From Azophilus sp965220425 (GTDB taxonomy: Bacteria; Pseudomonadota; Gammaproteobacteria; Pseudomonadales; Azotimanducaceae): a stretch of DNA of 64,000 nucleotides. The first letter of the stretch is position 1; every line of letters begins with the position of its first letter. The notes under the pieces were generated by a model that searched no databases, was not told the origin of the DNA, and saw nothing but the letters and a program-made list of their open reading frames with translations. Shown here one piece after another: positions 43,322-51,528 of this stretch. Both the position numbers and the translations under genes were made by a program. Location: assembly GCA_965220425.1 (NCBI GenBank), contig OZ244830.1, positions 1,550,001 through 1,614,000 of the forward strand, read 5' to 3'.

Positions 43322-43837
43322 ATGAGAATGAAGGACTGCCTGACAGGAACGGGACTGGCGTTGGGCCTGGTTTTGGGCGCCGCGGCGCAGGCCGACACCG
43401 ATGCGATCATGCAAAAGCTCAAGTCCCTCGAAGGCGAGTGGTTGGTGGTCGATGAGCAGGGCGAGGTGCTCGATCAGGTGGGGTCGGAGTTCCGGTTGAC
43501 GGCCAACGGCTCGGCGCTTCGCGAGTTCATGTTTCCCGGCGACGAACACGAGATGCTCAACGTCTATCATGCCGACGGCGACCGCGTGCTCATGACCCAC
43601 TATTGCGGCGCCGGCAGTCAGCCCCGTCTCGAGGTCGTGCCGGCGGAGGAGGGCGAGGGATTGCTGCTCAAGTTCGACAGCATTACCAACCTTCCGTCGC
43701 CGGATGCGCATTTCATGCATCACGCCGAATATGAATGGGGCGGCGATGACCGCCTCACGACCACCTGGTACGGCAGCGAGAATGGCAAGGTGTCGGACGA
43801 GACCATGGTGATGCGGCTGGCGCGGCGTAAGCAATAG
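43322..43837 (+). CDS. Uncharacterised exported protein
   Basis: 171 aa from ATG 43322, preceded by GGAAGGAGC at 7-base spacing; upstream frame text is not coding. The signal peptide ends GAAAQA before DTDAIMQKL. The mature part has beta-rich segments (LEGEWLVVDEQGEVL, TANGSALREFMFPGDEHEM, YHADGDRVLMTHYCGAGSQP) that recall lipocalin-like DUF1579-type proteins. That likeness is only by eye. It stands alone between the RND and bacteriocin-like genes. Confidence 0.7.
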   Translation: MRMKDCLTGTGLALGLVLGAAAQADTDAIMQKLKSLEGEWLVVDEQGEVLDQVGSEFRLTANGSALREFMFPGDEHEMLNVYHADGDRVLMTHYCGAGSQPRLEVVPAEEGEGLLLKFDSITNLPSPDAHFMHHAEYEWGGDDRLTTTWYGSENGKVSDETMVMRLARRKQ

Positions 43838-43854
43838 GCCGCGATCGGCGTCAT

Positions 43855-44073
43855 TCACGGGTCTGTGGGCCCTTTTCGCTTGCGCGACGGGGGTCTTGCT
43901 TTCAGCAGGCGGTGCACCCAGGCAATTGCGAAGCACGCGCAAATGAGGGATGACATCAAAAGGGCAGAGCCGACGACCCCTCTTAAACTGACGCCGTCGG
44001 CATAGGCGGTGAGCAAACCAATGGCGATGCAAGATGCCGCCCAGATGCTGAACTTGGGGTTACGCAGATTCAC
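43855..44073 (-). CDS. Small two-helix basic membrane protein, candidate bacteriocin immunity protein
   Basis: 72 aa from GTG 44073. Two membrane helices are visible (about residues 8-26, WAASCIAIGLLTAYA, and 33-54, VGSALLMSSLICACFAIAWV), followed by a strongly basic C-terminal tail (LLKARPPSRKRKG). It lies 122 bp after the bacteriocin-like gene on the same strand with a hairpin between. Small basic two- to four-helix membrane proteins directly downstream of class II bacteriocin genes are usually the cognate immunity proteins. That assignment is inference from position and shape only. No clear ribosome site is seen before the GTG. Confidence 0.55.
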   Translation of the reverse strand: MNLRNPKFSIWAASCIAIGLLTAYADGVSLRGVVGSALLMSSLICACFAIAWVHRLLKARPPSRKRKGPTDP

Positions 44074-44151
44074 GATGCGATGGCTCGTCGTTTATTTCTC
44101 GGGTGTAAGGGAACGTGGAACACGAGGACTGTTGGTCAGTGTCGTATTGAA

Positions 44152-44172
44152 GGGGGCTCCAGAGAAGCCCCC
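44152..44172 (-). terminator. Hairpin between bacteriocin-like gene and candidate immunity gene
   Basis: On the minus strand GGGGGCT and AGCCCCC (7 bp, all but one pair G-C) enclose a 7-base loop, followed by TTCAATAC. It lies 24 bp after the bacteriocin-like stop. It may act as a partial terminator or as a stabilising 3' end that lets the peptide be made in excess of the downstream protein. Confidence 0.55.
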
Positions 44173-44195
44173 TGGCAACACCGGAGCGATCTGAA

Positions 44196-44390
44196 TCACT
44201 CCTGGTTTTGCTGGTTACCCAGGTACTTGGCTGCCTGGTATGTCGCGAGGACCAAGCCCGCGGAGCTGGCTGCCCACGTCACGACTCCCGCCGATCCGCC
44301 TACCTTGCTGACCAGTGCGACAGCAAAACCGATCAACGGTAGAATACCGCCGCTGGTCTGATCCATTTCCTGTACTGTAAGTTCTCGCAT
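44196..44390 (-). CDS. Double-glycine-leader bacteriocin precursor (class II microcin-like)
   Basis: 64 aa. The N terminus MRELTVQEMDQTSGG is a textbook double-glycine leader as in colicin V-type microcins (MRxLTxxELxxVSGG), cut after GG by a C39-peptidase ABC exporter. The mature peptide would be about 49 aa, starting ILPLIGFAVALVSKVGGSAG, rich in Gly, Ala and Val with two hydrophobic stretches and a polar C-terminal tail (KYLGNQQNQE). A strong ribosome site (AGGAGG, 8 bases before ATG 44390) supports expression. No C39-ABC exporter is in the window, so processing machinery would lie elsewhere. No known bacteriocin sequence is recognised in the mature part. Confidence 0.72.
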   Translation of the reverse strand: MRELTVQEMDQTSGGILPLIGFAVALVSKVGGSAGVVTWAASSAGLVLATYQAAKYLGNQQNQE

Positions 44391-44623
44391 TTACATGCCT
44401 CCTGCAAGTTGATGGGAAGGCGACACTTGCATTCAGTTGCCTGCCGGTCAACGCTTGTCCTGCGATCTCACCGAAGTCTTCATATTGCGATGTCAACACA
44501 AGGTAAGCATGTGGTTTGTCGGCTACAAATCGAGGGATCTTACGGGTTGCGAACGTACCTGTCCGCGGGCACTTGGCTTGCACGATGGCGCTGTGCTGTC
44601 CGCTGGAAAATGCGATTGGATTG

Positions 44624-45823
44624 ATGCTGCCCCTGCATAGCTATCTGGTGGGCACGGGATCCTGGTTCCTCGCGGTGGGGATCCAGGGGGTGATGTTCGC
44701 GTGGCTGGTCACCATGGTGCTCCGGGAGTCGCCGGAGATGGTGGGGGTTGCCCAGATGACGCTGCTGCTTCCGGGCACGCTGCTGATTCTGGTCGGCGGC
44801 AGCTATGCGGACCGTTTCGGGGGCCGCCGGGTGGCCGTACTTGCCCAATCGGTGGCGGTCGCCGCGCCGCTCATCCTGCTCGGCCTGGTTGTGGCGGGCA
44901 GGCTCACCTTCGGCGGGATGCTGGCCTATGCGGTCGTGATGGGGTGCGCTCAGGCGTTTGTTACGCCGGCCCGCGACGGGCTGCTCAACCAGGTGGCGGG
45001 AGGCCGGGTCCAGCGAACGGTGATGTTTGCGAGCCTGGCGCAGTTCGGCCTGCAGATGCTGGGATTCTTCGTGGCTTCCGTGGGCGACATTACCGGTCCC
45101 GGGCCTATCCTGGGCATGCAGGCCTTCATTCTCGCGGTTGGGGCCTGGGCGTTCAGCCGCATGGATCTGGCGCCTTCGGCGCCGGCTGTTGCAGTTCGTC
45201 CATCGCTGCTGGAGTCCATGCGGGAAGGATCGAGAACCGTATTGGGCCATTCAGGAATGCGTACGGTGGCCCTGCTCAACGTGGCAATGTCCACGTTCTT
45301 CATGGGCGCCTATATCGTCACCTTGCCGCTCCTGGTGCGCGAGGTGTTCGACGGCAGCGCCCGCGACCTCGGGCTGATGAACATCTGCAACTCCGTGGGG
45401 CTGGTGCTCGCGCTGTTGTTGGCGTTGCGTCTTGGCGGTTTTACCCACCAGGGGCGGGCGCTGCTGTCGGCGCTGATGACCGGGTCGGTCGTGCTCTGTG
45501 TCGTCGCCCTGGCGCCGAGCTTCGTCATGGTGTCGATCACCCTGTTTTTCTGGGGCGCCTGCGGCGGTATCGCCATGACCATGTCCCGAACCATCATGCA
45601 GGAACAGGCGCCGGAAGATCAGCGCGGCCGGGTGATGGGTTTCAACGCCTTTTCGTTCATGGGCGCGGGGCCGATCGGTGCGCTCGCCAGCGGATTCCTG
45701 GTCGATCGGTTCGGACCGCAGGTGGCGCTGGCGATCGCCGGCGCCGGTATGGCGTGTGTCGTGCTGGTGATAGGATTCTGCTCTTCCCTGTGGCGAATGA
45801 CGAGCAAGTGGGCCAAGGCATGA
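44624..45823 (+). CDS. MFS transporter (EntS/MFS_3-like)
   Basis: About 399 aa from ATG 44624 (ATG 44585 is possible). Ten to twelve helices are visible, with the loop GGSYADRFGGRRVAVLAQ between helices 2 and 3 and GFLVDRFGPQVALAIAG near the C terminus, as in the enterobactin-exporter-like branch. Its stop overlaps the hyuA start (ATGA), so it belongs to the hydantoinase operon and not to the divergent bacteriocin gene 234 bp away. Direction of transport is unknown. Confidence 0.85.
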   Translation: MLPLHSYLVGTGSWFLAVGIQGVMFAWLVTMVLRESPEMVGVAQMTLLLPGTLLILVGGSYADRFGGRRVAVLAQSVAVAAPLILLGLVVAGRLTFGGMLAYAVVMGCAQAFVTPARDGLLNQVAGGRVQRTVMFASLAQFGLQMLGFFVASVGDITGPGPILGMQAFILAVGAWAFSRMDLAPSAPAVAVRPSLLESMREGSRTVLGHSGMRTVALLNVAMSTFFMGAYIVTLPLLVREVFDGSARDLGLMNICNSVGLVLALLLALRLGGFTHQGRALLSALMTGSVVLCVVALAPSFVMVSITLFFWGACGGIAMTMSRTIMQEQAPEDQRGRVMGFNAFSFMGAGPIGALASGFLVDRFGPQVALAIAGAGMACVVLVIGFCSSLWRMTSKWAKA

Positions 45824-47898
45824 GCGGCGTGCGCGTGGCGGCGGATATCGGCGGGACGTTCACCGACGTCGTACTGGACGACGGCGCCGGCCGTTATTCC
45901 AGCAAGGTACTCACCACGTACGAAGACCCGGCGGATGCCGTGCTGGATGGTCTCGGAAAAGTGCTCCGGGAAGCGGGGCGAGAGCCGTCCGAGGTCGGTC
46001 TATTTCTGCATGGCACGACGCTGGCCACCAATGCGCTGATCGAGCGCCGGGGCGCCAGGACGGCGCTTTTGACCACCGAGGGGCACCGGGATGCGCTGGA
46101 GATGGCGTTCGAGAACCGCTTCGAGCAATACGACGTCAACATCGACCGCCCCGCGCCCCTGGTGCCGCGGCATTTGAGACTGCCGATCCGGGAACGCCTG
46201 GCCGCCGATGGCGAAGTACTCATCCCGCTTGATGCGTCGTCGGTTTCCGCCGCCGTCGACCGGCTGGCGGAAGAGGGCGTGGAGAGCGTCGCCATCGGAT
46301 TGCTGCACGGCTATCGCAATGCGGACCATGAGCAGGCCGTGGCCGAGGCGGTTCGAGAACGGCTGCCGGGCGCCGCCGTGACCCTCGCCTGCGAAGTCTG
46401 CCCGGAGATACGCGAGTTCGAACGGTTGTCGACAGCCTGCGCCAATGCGTATGTGCAGCCCTTGATGGCGTCCTATCTGCAGAGCCTGGAAAACCAACTG
46501 ATCGCTCAAGGCGTGCGTAGCCCGATATTGCTGATGACCTCCGGCGGCGGCTTGAGCGATCTGCCCACGGCGGCCCGATTCCCGATCCGGCTGGTCGAAT
46601 CCGGCCCTGCCGGCGGGGCGATACTGGCGGCGGATATCGCTGCCAGGTGCGCCCTGGACGAGGTGCTGTCTCTCGACATGGGCGGCACCACCGCCAAGAT
46701 CTGCCTGATCGATGGGGCCGAGCCCCAGTTGTCCCGGCAGTTCGAGGTGGGCCGTACCTATCGATTCAAGAAAGGGTCAGGCCTGCCGATGCGTATTCCC
46801 GTCATCGAAATGGTGGAGATCGGGGCGGGCGGGGGTTCCATCGCGTCGGTGGACAGCCTGGGACGAATCCAGGTCGGGCCCGAGAGCGCCGGCTCCGAGC
46901 CGGGTCCGGCCTGCTATGGCCGGGGCGGGCGCGACGCGACGGTCACGGATGCGGATGTGGTTCTCGGCAAGATACGCCCGGAACATTTTGCGGGGGGCTC
47001 CCTGCATCTCGACAGCGATGCGGCGGCGACAGCCGTCGATGCCCGGGTCGCGCAGCCGCTGGGCGTCGATCGCATGGGTGGGGCCGTCGGCATCTGCGAG
47101 GTAATCGACGAGAACATGGCGGCGGCGGCGCGGACGCACGCCGTCGAGTGGGGCAAGGATACGGCGGGACGCACCATGATCGCCTACGGCGGCGCAGCCC
47201 CGCTGCATGCCTGCCGGCTGGCGGCGAAACTGAAGATCGACCGCATCGTCGTGCCCCGGGGCGCCGCGGTCGGGTCTGCCCTGGGCTTCCTGCTCGCTCC
47301 CGTCAGCTTCGAGGTGGTACGCAGCCGCTACATGATCCTGGCGGCCCTCGACGATGACTGGATCGGGCGGTTGTTGGACGATATGCGCCGGGAAGCGGCA
47401 GCCGTGGTGAGCGGCGCCACCTCGGAGCCGCTCGAAGAGACGGCCCGGGCTTATATGCGCTACATGGGCCAGGGATTCGAGATTGCAGTGGATGTTCCGC
47501 CGCTCGACGGCGCCGGCGATGTCCGGTCTCGACTCGCGCTGGCTTTCGAGGCCGCTTACCGTACCCTGTATGGCAGAACGATTCCCGGCGCCGACGTTGA
47601 GATACTCAGTTGGACGCTGGCGCTGGCAACCCGGAGGCAGGATCCTGAGCGGTTGAAGCAGCCGGCGCCAAGGCGGGCAGCGCGCCCGGACGGCCGGGTC
47701 AGCCTGTACGATCCGGTACTGGGCGCACCGGTAGAAGCGGCATTGTATCGCCGGGAATCCCTGGCGCCGGGGGACGCCTGCGCCGGGCCGGCCCTGATCG
47801 TTGAAAGCCAGACCACCACGGTGGTCACGGAAGAATTCAGCGGCACCGTCAACGATCTGGGTCATCTTTACTTGCAAAGGATCGCCAATGCGGGCTGA
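45820..47898 (+). CDS. hyuA: Hydantoinase A/oxoprolinase family protein (HyuA)
   Basis: 692 aa from ATG 45820. Start VRVAADIGGTFTDVVLDDGA is the ATP-binding motif of the family. Later marks are LFLHGTTLATNALIERRGAR, SLDMGGTTAKICLIDGAE and IEMVEIGAGGGSIASVD. With HyuB it forms ATP-dependent N-methylhydantoinase, 5-oxoprolinase or acetone-carboxylase-like complexes that open or carboxylate amide or ketone substrates. It overlaps the MFS gene at the start and hyuB by 11 bp at the end. Confidence 0.92.
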   Translation: MSGVRVAADIGGTFTDVVLDDGAGRYSSKVLTTYEDPADAVLDGLGKVLREAGREPSEVGLFLHGTTLATNALIERRGARTALLTTEGHRDALEMAFENRFEQYDVNIDRPAPLVPRHLRLPIRERLAADGEVLIPLDASSVSAAVDRLAEEGVESVAIGLLHGYRNADHEQAVAEAVRERLPGAAVTLACEVCPEIREFERLSTACANAYVQPLMASYLQSLENQLIAQGVRSPILLMTSGGGLSDLPTAARFPIRLVESGPAGGAILAADIAARCALDEVLSLDMGGTTAKICLIDGAEPQLSRQFEVGRTYRFKKGSGLPMRIPVIEMVEIGAGGGSIASVDSLGRIQVGPESAGSEPGPACYGRGGRDATVTDADVVLGKIRPEHFAGGSLHLDSDAAATAVDARVAQPLGVDRMGGAVGICEVIDENMAAAARTHAVEWGKDTAGRTMIAYGGAAPLHACRLAAKLKIDRIVVPRGAAVGSALGFLLAPVSFEVVRSRYMILAALDDDWIGRLLDDMRREAAAVVSGATSEPLEETARAYMRYMGQGFEIAVDVPPLDGAGDVRSRLALAFEAAYRTLYGRTIPGADVEILSWTLALATRRQDPERLKQPAPRRAARPDGRVSLYDPVLGAPVEAALYRRESLAPGDACAGPALIVESQTTTVVTEEFSGTVNDLGHLYLQRIANAG

Positions 47899-49525
47899 CC
47901 GGAACCCGATCCGCACGCAACTGGTCTGGAACCGGTTGCTGGCCATCGTGGAGGAACAGGCGCAGACCTTGATGCGCACGGCCTTCTCAACAGTGGTGCG
48001 GGAGGCCGGCGACCTCTCGGCCGGCGTTTTCGACACGCGCGGGGCGATGCTCGCGCAGGCCGTCACGGGGACGCCCGGGCACGTCAACGCCATGGCGGCT
48101 TCGGTCGGCAAGTTCCTGAAGAAATACCCGCTCGCCGAACTGTCGCCTGGCGATGTGCTTTTGACCAATGATCCCTGGGATGCGACCGGCCATCTCAACG
48201 ACTTCACCGTGGTCACGCCGGTGTTCCGGGATGGGGCCTGCATCGCCCTGTTCGCCAGCACCAGTCATATCGCCGACGTCGGCGGCCGGGGGTTCGGCCC
48301 GGATGCGCAGCAGGTATACGAGGAGGGCCTGAACATCCCCATCGGTCACCTGTTCCGGGGGGGCGAGCGCAATGAAACCCTGCTGTCCATTCTGGCCGCC
48401 AATGTCCGCGATCCGGTGGTGGCGGAGGGCGACCTGTATTCGCTCGCCGCCTGCAACGACAGCGGTGGGCGCCGGCTGCTCGACACCCTGGACGATTTCG
48501 GCCTCGACGGCATCGATGAGGTAGGGCAGACGATACTGAAAACCTCCGAGACGGCGATGCGGCGGGAGATCGAGGCTCTGCCCGATGGCCGCTTCGAATA
48601 CGCCATGCGCGTCGATGGCTACGACCAGCCCGTGGATCTGCGGGCCACGCTTGAAATCGACGGCGACGGTCTGTCGGTGGACTTCGCCGGTTCGTCGCCG
48701 GCTTCCGGATTCGGCATCAACGTGCCCCTGCCCTATACCCAGGCCTACGCCACGTTCGGCGTGCGGTGCCTGGTGGGCAATACGATTCCCAACAACGCGG
48801 GTTCCCTGCGCTGCGTGGCGGTGACGGCGCCGCCGGGGTCCATCCTCAATGCGTTGCCCCCGTCCGCCGTATCGGCGCGGCATGCCGTCGGCCAGATGCT
48901 GCCGGATGTGGTGCTCGGCTGCCTTGAACAGGTGCTGCCCGGGCAGGCGCCGGCGGAAGGCGCATCCTGCATCTGGAACCCGGTGTTTCTCGGCGCCGGC
49001 GCCGCGGACAATTTCCCGGGCGAGGATTTCGTGATCAACCCCATATTCAACGGCGGCACCGGCGCCCGTCCCGGCAAGGACGGACTGGCGACGACCGCCT
49101 TCCCGAGCGGTGTGCGTACCACGCCGACGGAGATCAACGAGGTGACCTCACCGCTGGTGATCTGGCGCAAGGAATACCGGCGGGATTCAGGCGGGAAGGG
49201 ACGCAACCGGGGCGGGTTGGGCCAGATCATCGAGATCGGCCATCGCCGCGGCGCTCCCTTCCATGTCTCCAAGATGTTCGACCGGGTCCGGTTTCCGGCG
49301 CGGGGCCGTGACGGCGCCGGCGACGGCAGCCCCGGGCGCGTCTATCTGAAAGACGGGCCGGATCTCCCCGGCAAGGGCAAGGACCTGGTGCCGGCGGGCG
49401 CGACCCTCGTCCTCGAAACCCCGGGAGGCGGTGGCATCGGCCGGCCGGGGCAACGGGATGTGCAAGCCATCGCGGCGGATATCGAGGCCGGGCTTGTTTC
49501 TTCGAACGCGGTAGAGACTAGTTGA
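47888..49525 (+). CDS. hyuB: Hydantoinase B/oxoprolinase family protein (HyuB)
   Basis: 545 aa from ATG 47888, inside the end of hyuA. Family text: MRTAFSTVVREAGDLSAGVF near the N terminus, DVLLTNDPWDATGHLNDFTV, the His-rich FASTSHIADVGG, and the C-terminal VLETPGGGGIGRP. It is the partner subunit of HyuA. The pair is followed after 186 bp by a histidinol-dehydrogenase-like gene on the same strand. Confidence 0.92.
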   Translation: MRADRNPIRTQLVWNRLLAIVEEQAQTLMRTAFSTVVREAGDLSAGVFDTRGAMLAQAVTGTPGHVNAMAASVGKFLKKYPLAELSPGDVLLTNDPWDATGHLNDFTVVTPVFRDGACIALFASTSHIADVGGRGFGPDAQQVYEEGLNIPIGHLFRGGERNETLLSILAANVRDPVVAEGDLYSLAACNDSGGRRLLDTLDDFGLDGIDEVGQTILKTSETAMRREIEALPDGRFEYAMRVDGYDQPVDLRATLEIDGDGLSVDFAGSSPASGFGINVPLPYTQAYATFGVRCLVGNTIPNNAGSLRCVAVTAPPGSILNALPPSAVSARHAVGQMLPDVVLGCLEQVLPGQAPAEGASCIWNPVFLGAGAADNFPGEDFVINPIFNGGTGARPGKDGLATTAFPSGVRTTPTEINEVTSPLVIWRKEYRRDSGGKGRNRGGLGQIIEIGHRRGAPFHVSKMFDRVRFPARGRDGAGDGSPGRVYLKDGPDLPGKGKDLVPAGATLVLETPGGGGIGRPGQRDVQAIAADIEAGLVSSNAVETS

Positions 49526-49711
49526 GACCAGGACACTCCCCGGCATGACCGCGAGCTATGATAGCGCCTCTTCACGGAGTGACCTCGGGCGGAAACCGAA
49601 TACCTGTACTGCTCCCGGGCAAGTTCGGGGATTGGGGTATCGGTCACGGGGGCACATGGGAGGGCCGGATACATCCATGGTCCTCGGGCAACGAGCAAAG
49701 GTAGAGGACAA

Positions 49712-50995
49712 GTGATCGAGATCATCAAGAGCGGCATCGACGCGGAAGCCGCGGCGGAACAGGATGAGCGTATAAAGGCCGCGGTCGAGGGCATTCTCGC
49801 GGACATCGAGGCCAGGGGCGATGCCGCGGTGCGGGAATTGTCGGAAAAATTCGACGGCTGGTCGCCGGAGAGTTTCAGGCTGTCCGACGGGGAGATTCAG
49901 GCCTGCGTCGGCCGGCTGCCCGCAGTGGTCGTGCGGGACATCGAGTTCGCCCAGTCTCAGATTCGTCGTTTCGCCGAAATCCAGAAGGCGGCACTCAAGG
50001 ATGTCGAGGAAGAGACACTGCCGGGGGTGGTGCTCGGGCACAGGAACATTCCCGTCAACAGTGTCGGCTGCTATGTGCCCGGCGGCCGCTATCCCATGGT
50101 CGCATCCGCCCACATGGGCATCGTCACGGCCAAGGTCGCCGGTGTGCGGCGGATTATCGCCAGCGCCCCGCCGTTCGGGGGTACGCCCTGCGATCCGGTG
50201 GTGGCGGCCATGCACCTCGGGGGCGCCGACGAGATCTATTGTCTCGGCGGCGTGCAGGCGGTAGGCGCCATGGCGCTCGGCTGCCAGAGCATCGAGCCGG
50301 TGGACATGCTCGTCGGGCCGGGCAACGCCTACGTCGCGGAAGCCAAGCGGCAGCTTTTCGGCCGCGTCGGCATCGACCTGCTGGCCGGCCCCACGGAAAC
50401 GCTGATCATTGCCGATGACAGTTGCGACGGCGAAATGGCCGCTACCGACCTGCTCGGCCAGGCGGAGCATGGGCCAAACTCGCCGGCTGTCCTGCTCACG
50501 ACTTCCAGGATGCTGGTCGAAGACACGCAGCGGGAAATAGAGCGGCAACTAGAGACCCTGGAGACCGCCGCGGTGGCCGGTGCGGCCTGGCGGGACTACG
50601 GACGCATCATCCGTTGCGACACCGATGAGGAAATGGTCGCGGAAGCCGACCGTATCGCCAGTGAGCACGTCCAGGTGATGACCCGCAACCCGGACTATTT
50701 CCTGGAGAACATGACCAACTACGGGGCGCTATTCCTCGGTCAGGAAACCAATGTCGCCTATGGCGACAAGGTGATCGGCACCAATCACACCCTGCCGACC
50801 CGGCTGGCCGCCCGCTACACGGGCGGGCTCTGGGTGGGCAAGTTCGTCAAGACCTGCACCTGGCAGAAGGTGGCGCCGGAAGCGACCGCCATGATTGGCG
50901 AGTACTGTTCGCGGCTGTGCGCCCTGGAGGGCTTCGCGGGGCACAAGGCCCAGGCAGACCTCCGGGTGGCCCGATACAGGCAGGTTGCAGGATAG
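49712..50995 (+). CDS. Histidinol-dehydrogenase-like NAD-dependent enzyme (HpsN-type)
   Basis: 427 aa from GTG 49712 with AGAGG just upstream. It has the HisD fold marks PGGRYPMVASAHMGIVTAKV and LLGQAEHGPNSPAVLLTTS (Gln and His zinc ligands). It replaces the HisD-specific C-terminal region with NHTLPTRLAARYTGGLWVGK, as in the sulfopropanediol dehydrogenase HpsN branch. No other his genes are present, so a catabolic role is likely: two-step oxidation of a diol or amino-alcohol to an acid. The actual substrate is unknown. Confidence 0.85.
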   Translation: MIEIIKSGIDAEAAAEQDERIKAAVEGILADIEARGDAAVRELSEKFDGWSPESFRLSDGEIQACVGRLPAVVVRDIEFAQSQIRRFAEIQKAALKDVEEETLPGVVLGHRNIPVNSVGCYVPGGRYPMVASAHMGIVTAKVAGVRRIIASAPPFGGTPCDPVVAAMHLGGADEIYCLGGVQAVGAMALGCQSIEPVDMLVGPGNAYVAEAKRQLFGRVGIDLLAGPTETLIIADDSCDGEMAATDLLGQAEHGPNSPAVLLTTSRMLVEDTQREIERQLETLETAAVAGAAWRDYGRIIRCDTDEEMVAEADRIASEHVQVMTRNPDYFLENMTNYGALFLGQETNVAYGDKVIGTNHTLPTRLAARYTGGLWVGKFVKTCTWQKVAPEATAMIGEYCSRLCALEGFAGHKAQADLRVARYRQVAG

Positions 50996-51001
50996 ATAGA
51001 A

Positions 51002-51267
51002 TAGGATCGTCAAGGGTTGGTTGGATGCCCAAGGGGACACCCACGAGGCCATCTACGACATCGCGCTATCCGACGAGCGGATGGTAGATCCGAAGACGGG
51101 CAAGGCGCCGCCGGTCGGAAGCACCGTCTATCTCGCAATCCCTACCTACTACAACACCATCGGCGACGCCCGGATGGCAGCCGTATGGACCGACCCGGAT
51201 TTCGATCCAGGCAGGCGCGCGTTCCATTACGTCCGTGTTCTGGAAATTCCAACACCGCGATGGGCTA
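51002..51267 (+). pseudogene. C-terminal fragment of a second DUF3604 protein, cut by element B
   Basis: The frame reads RIVKGWLDAQGDTHEAIYDI, PPVGSTVYLAIPTYYNTIG, RMAAVWTDPDFDPGRRAFHY and VRVLEIPTPRW. This is the end of the DUF3604 family (compare 11.9-12.5 kb). After PRW the element B end starts (GGCTAGCCCGCAT), where WSTxDA would be expected. The N-terminal 600 or so residues are absent. It begins only a few bases after the histidinol-dehydrogenase-like stop. Confidence 0.75.
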
Positions 51268-51510
51268 GCCCGCATATCTCACCAAGGGCCGCGATGATCG
51301 CGCAGGATTTTGCCCGCGTGCGCGTGCTCGCGAGCGGAAGCATAGCCCCGCCTATGGTGGAGCGAGCATGTGCGCGCACGCGGGCAAAAGACCAGCGAGG
51401 GCGTGGCAAGCGCAGTCTGTGCCGGGCAGAACCTCCAAAAAGCGAAGGTACCTGATTGAAACGCAATGACATTCAGTGACTCAACAAGCGGCTTGGTGAG
51501 ATATGCGGGC
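51268..51510 (+). mobile_element. MITE-like element, copy B
   Basis: 243 bp, nearly identical to copy A. It is flanked by CTAG on both sides (GGCTAG before, GGGCTAGTG after), consistent with a 4-bp target duplication. It cuts the DUF3604 remnant and lies between it and the convergent TonB receptor. No coding capacity. Confidence 0.88.
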
Positions 51511-51528
51511 TAGTGTGAATGAGGTTCG

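Noticed and set aside
44701..45819. N-terminal extension of hyuA by about 370 codons.
   Set aside because: It overlaps the MFS gene in another frame; hyuA homology begins exactly at ATG 45820.
44585..45823. MFS protein as the exporter of the bacteriocin-like peptide.
   Set aside because: Double-glycine peptides are processed by C39-ABC exporters, and the MFS gene is divergent and coupled to hyuA.
49712..50995. True histidinol dehydrogenase (hisD) of histidine biosynthesis.
   Set aside because: No other his genes are present and the C-terminal region is of the HpsN type, not the HisD type.
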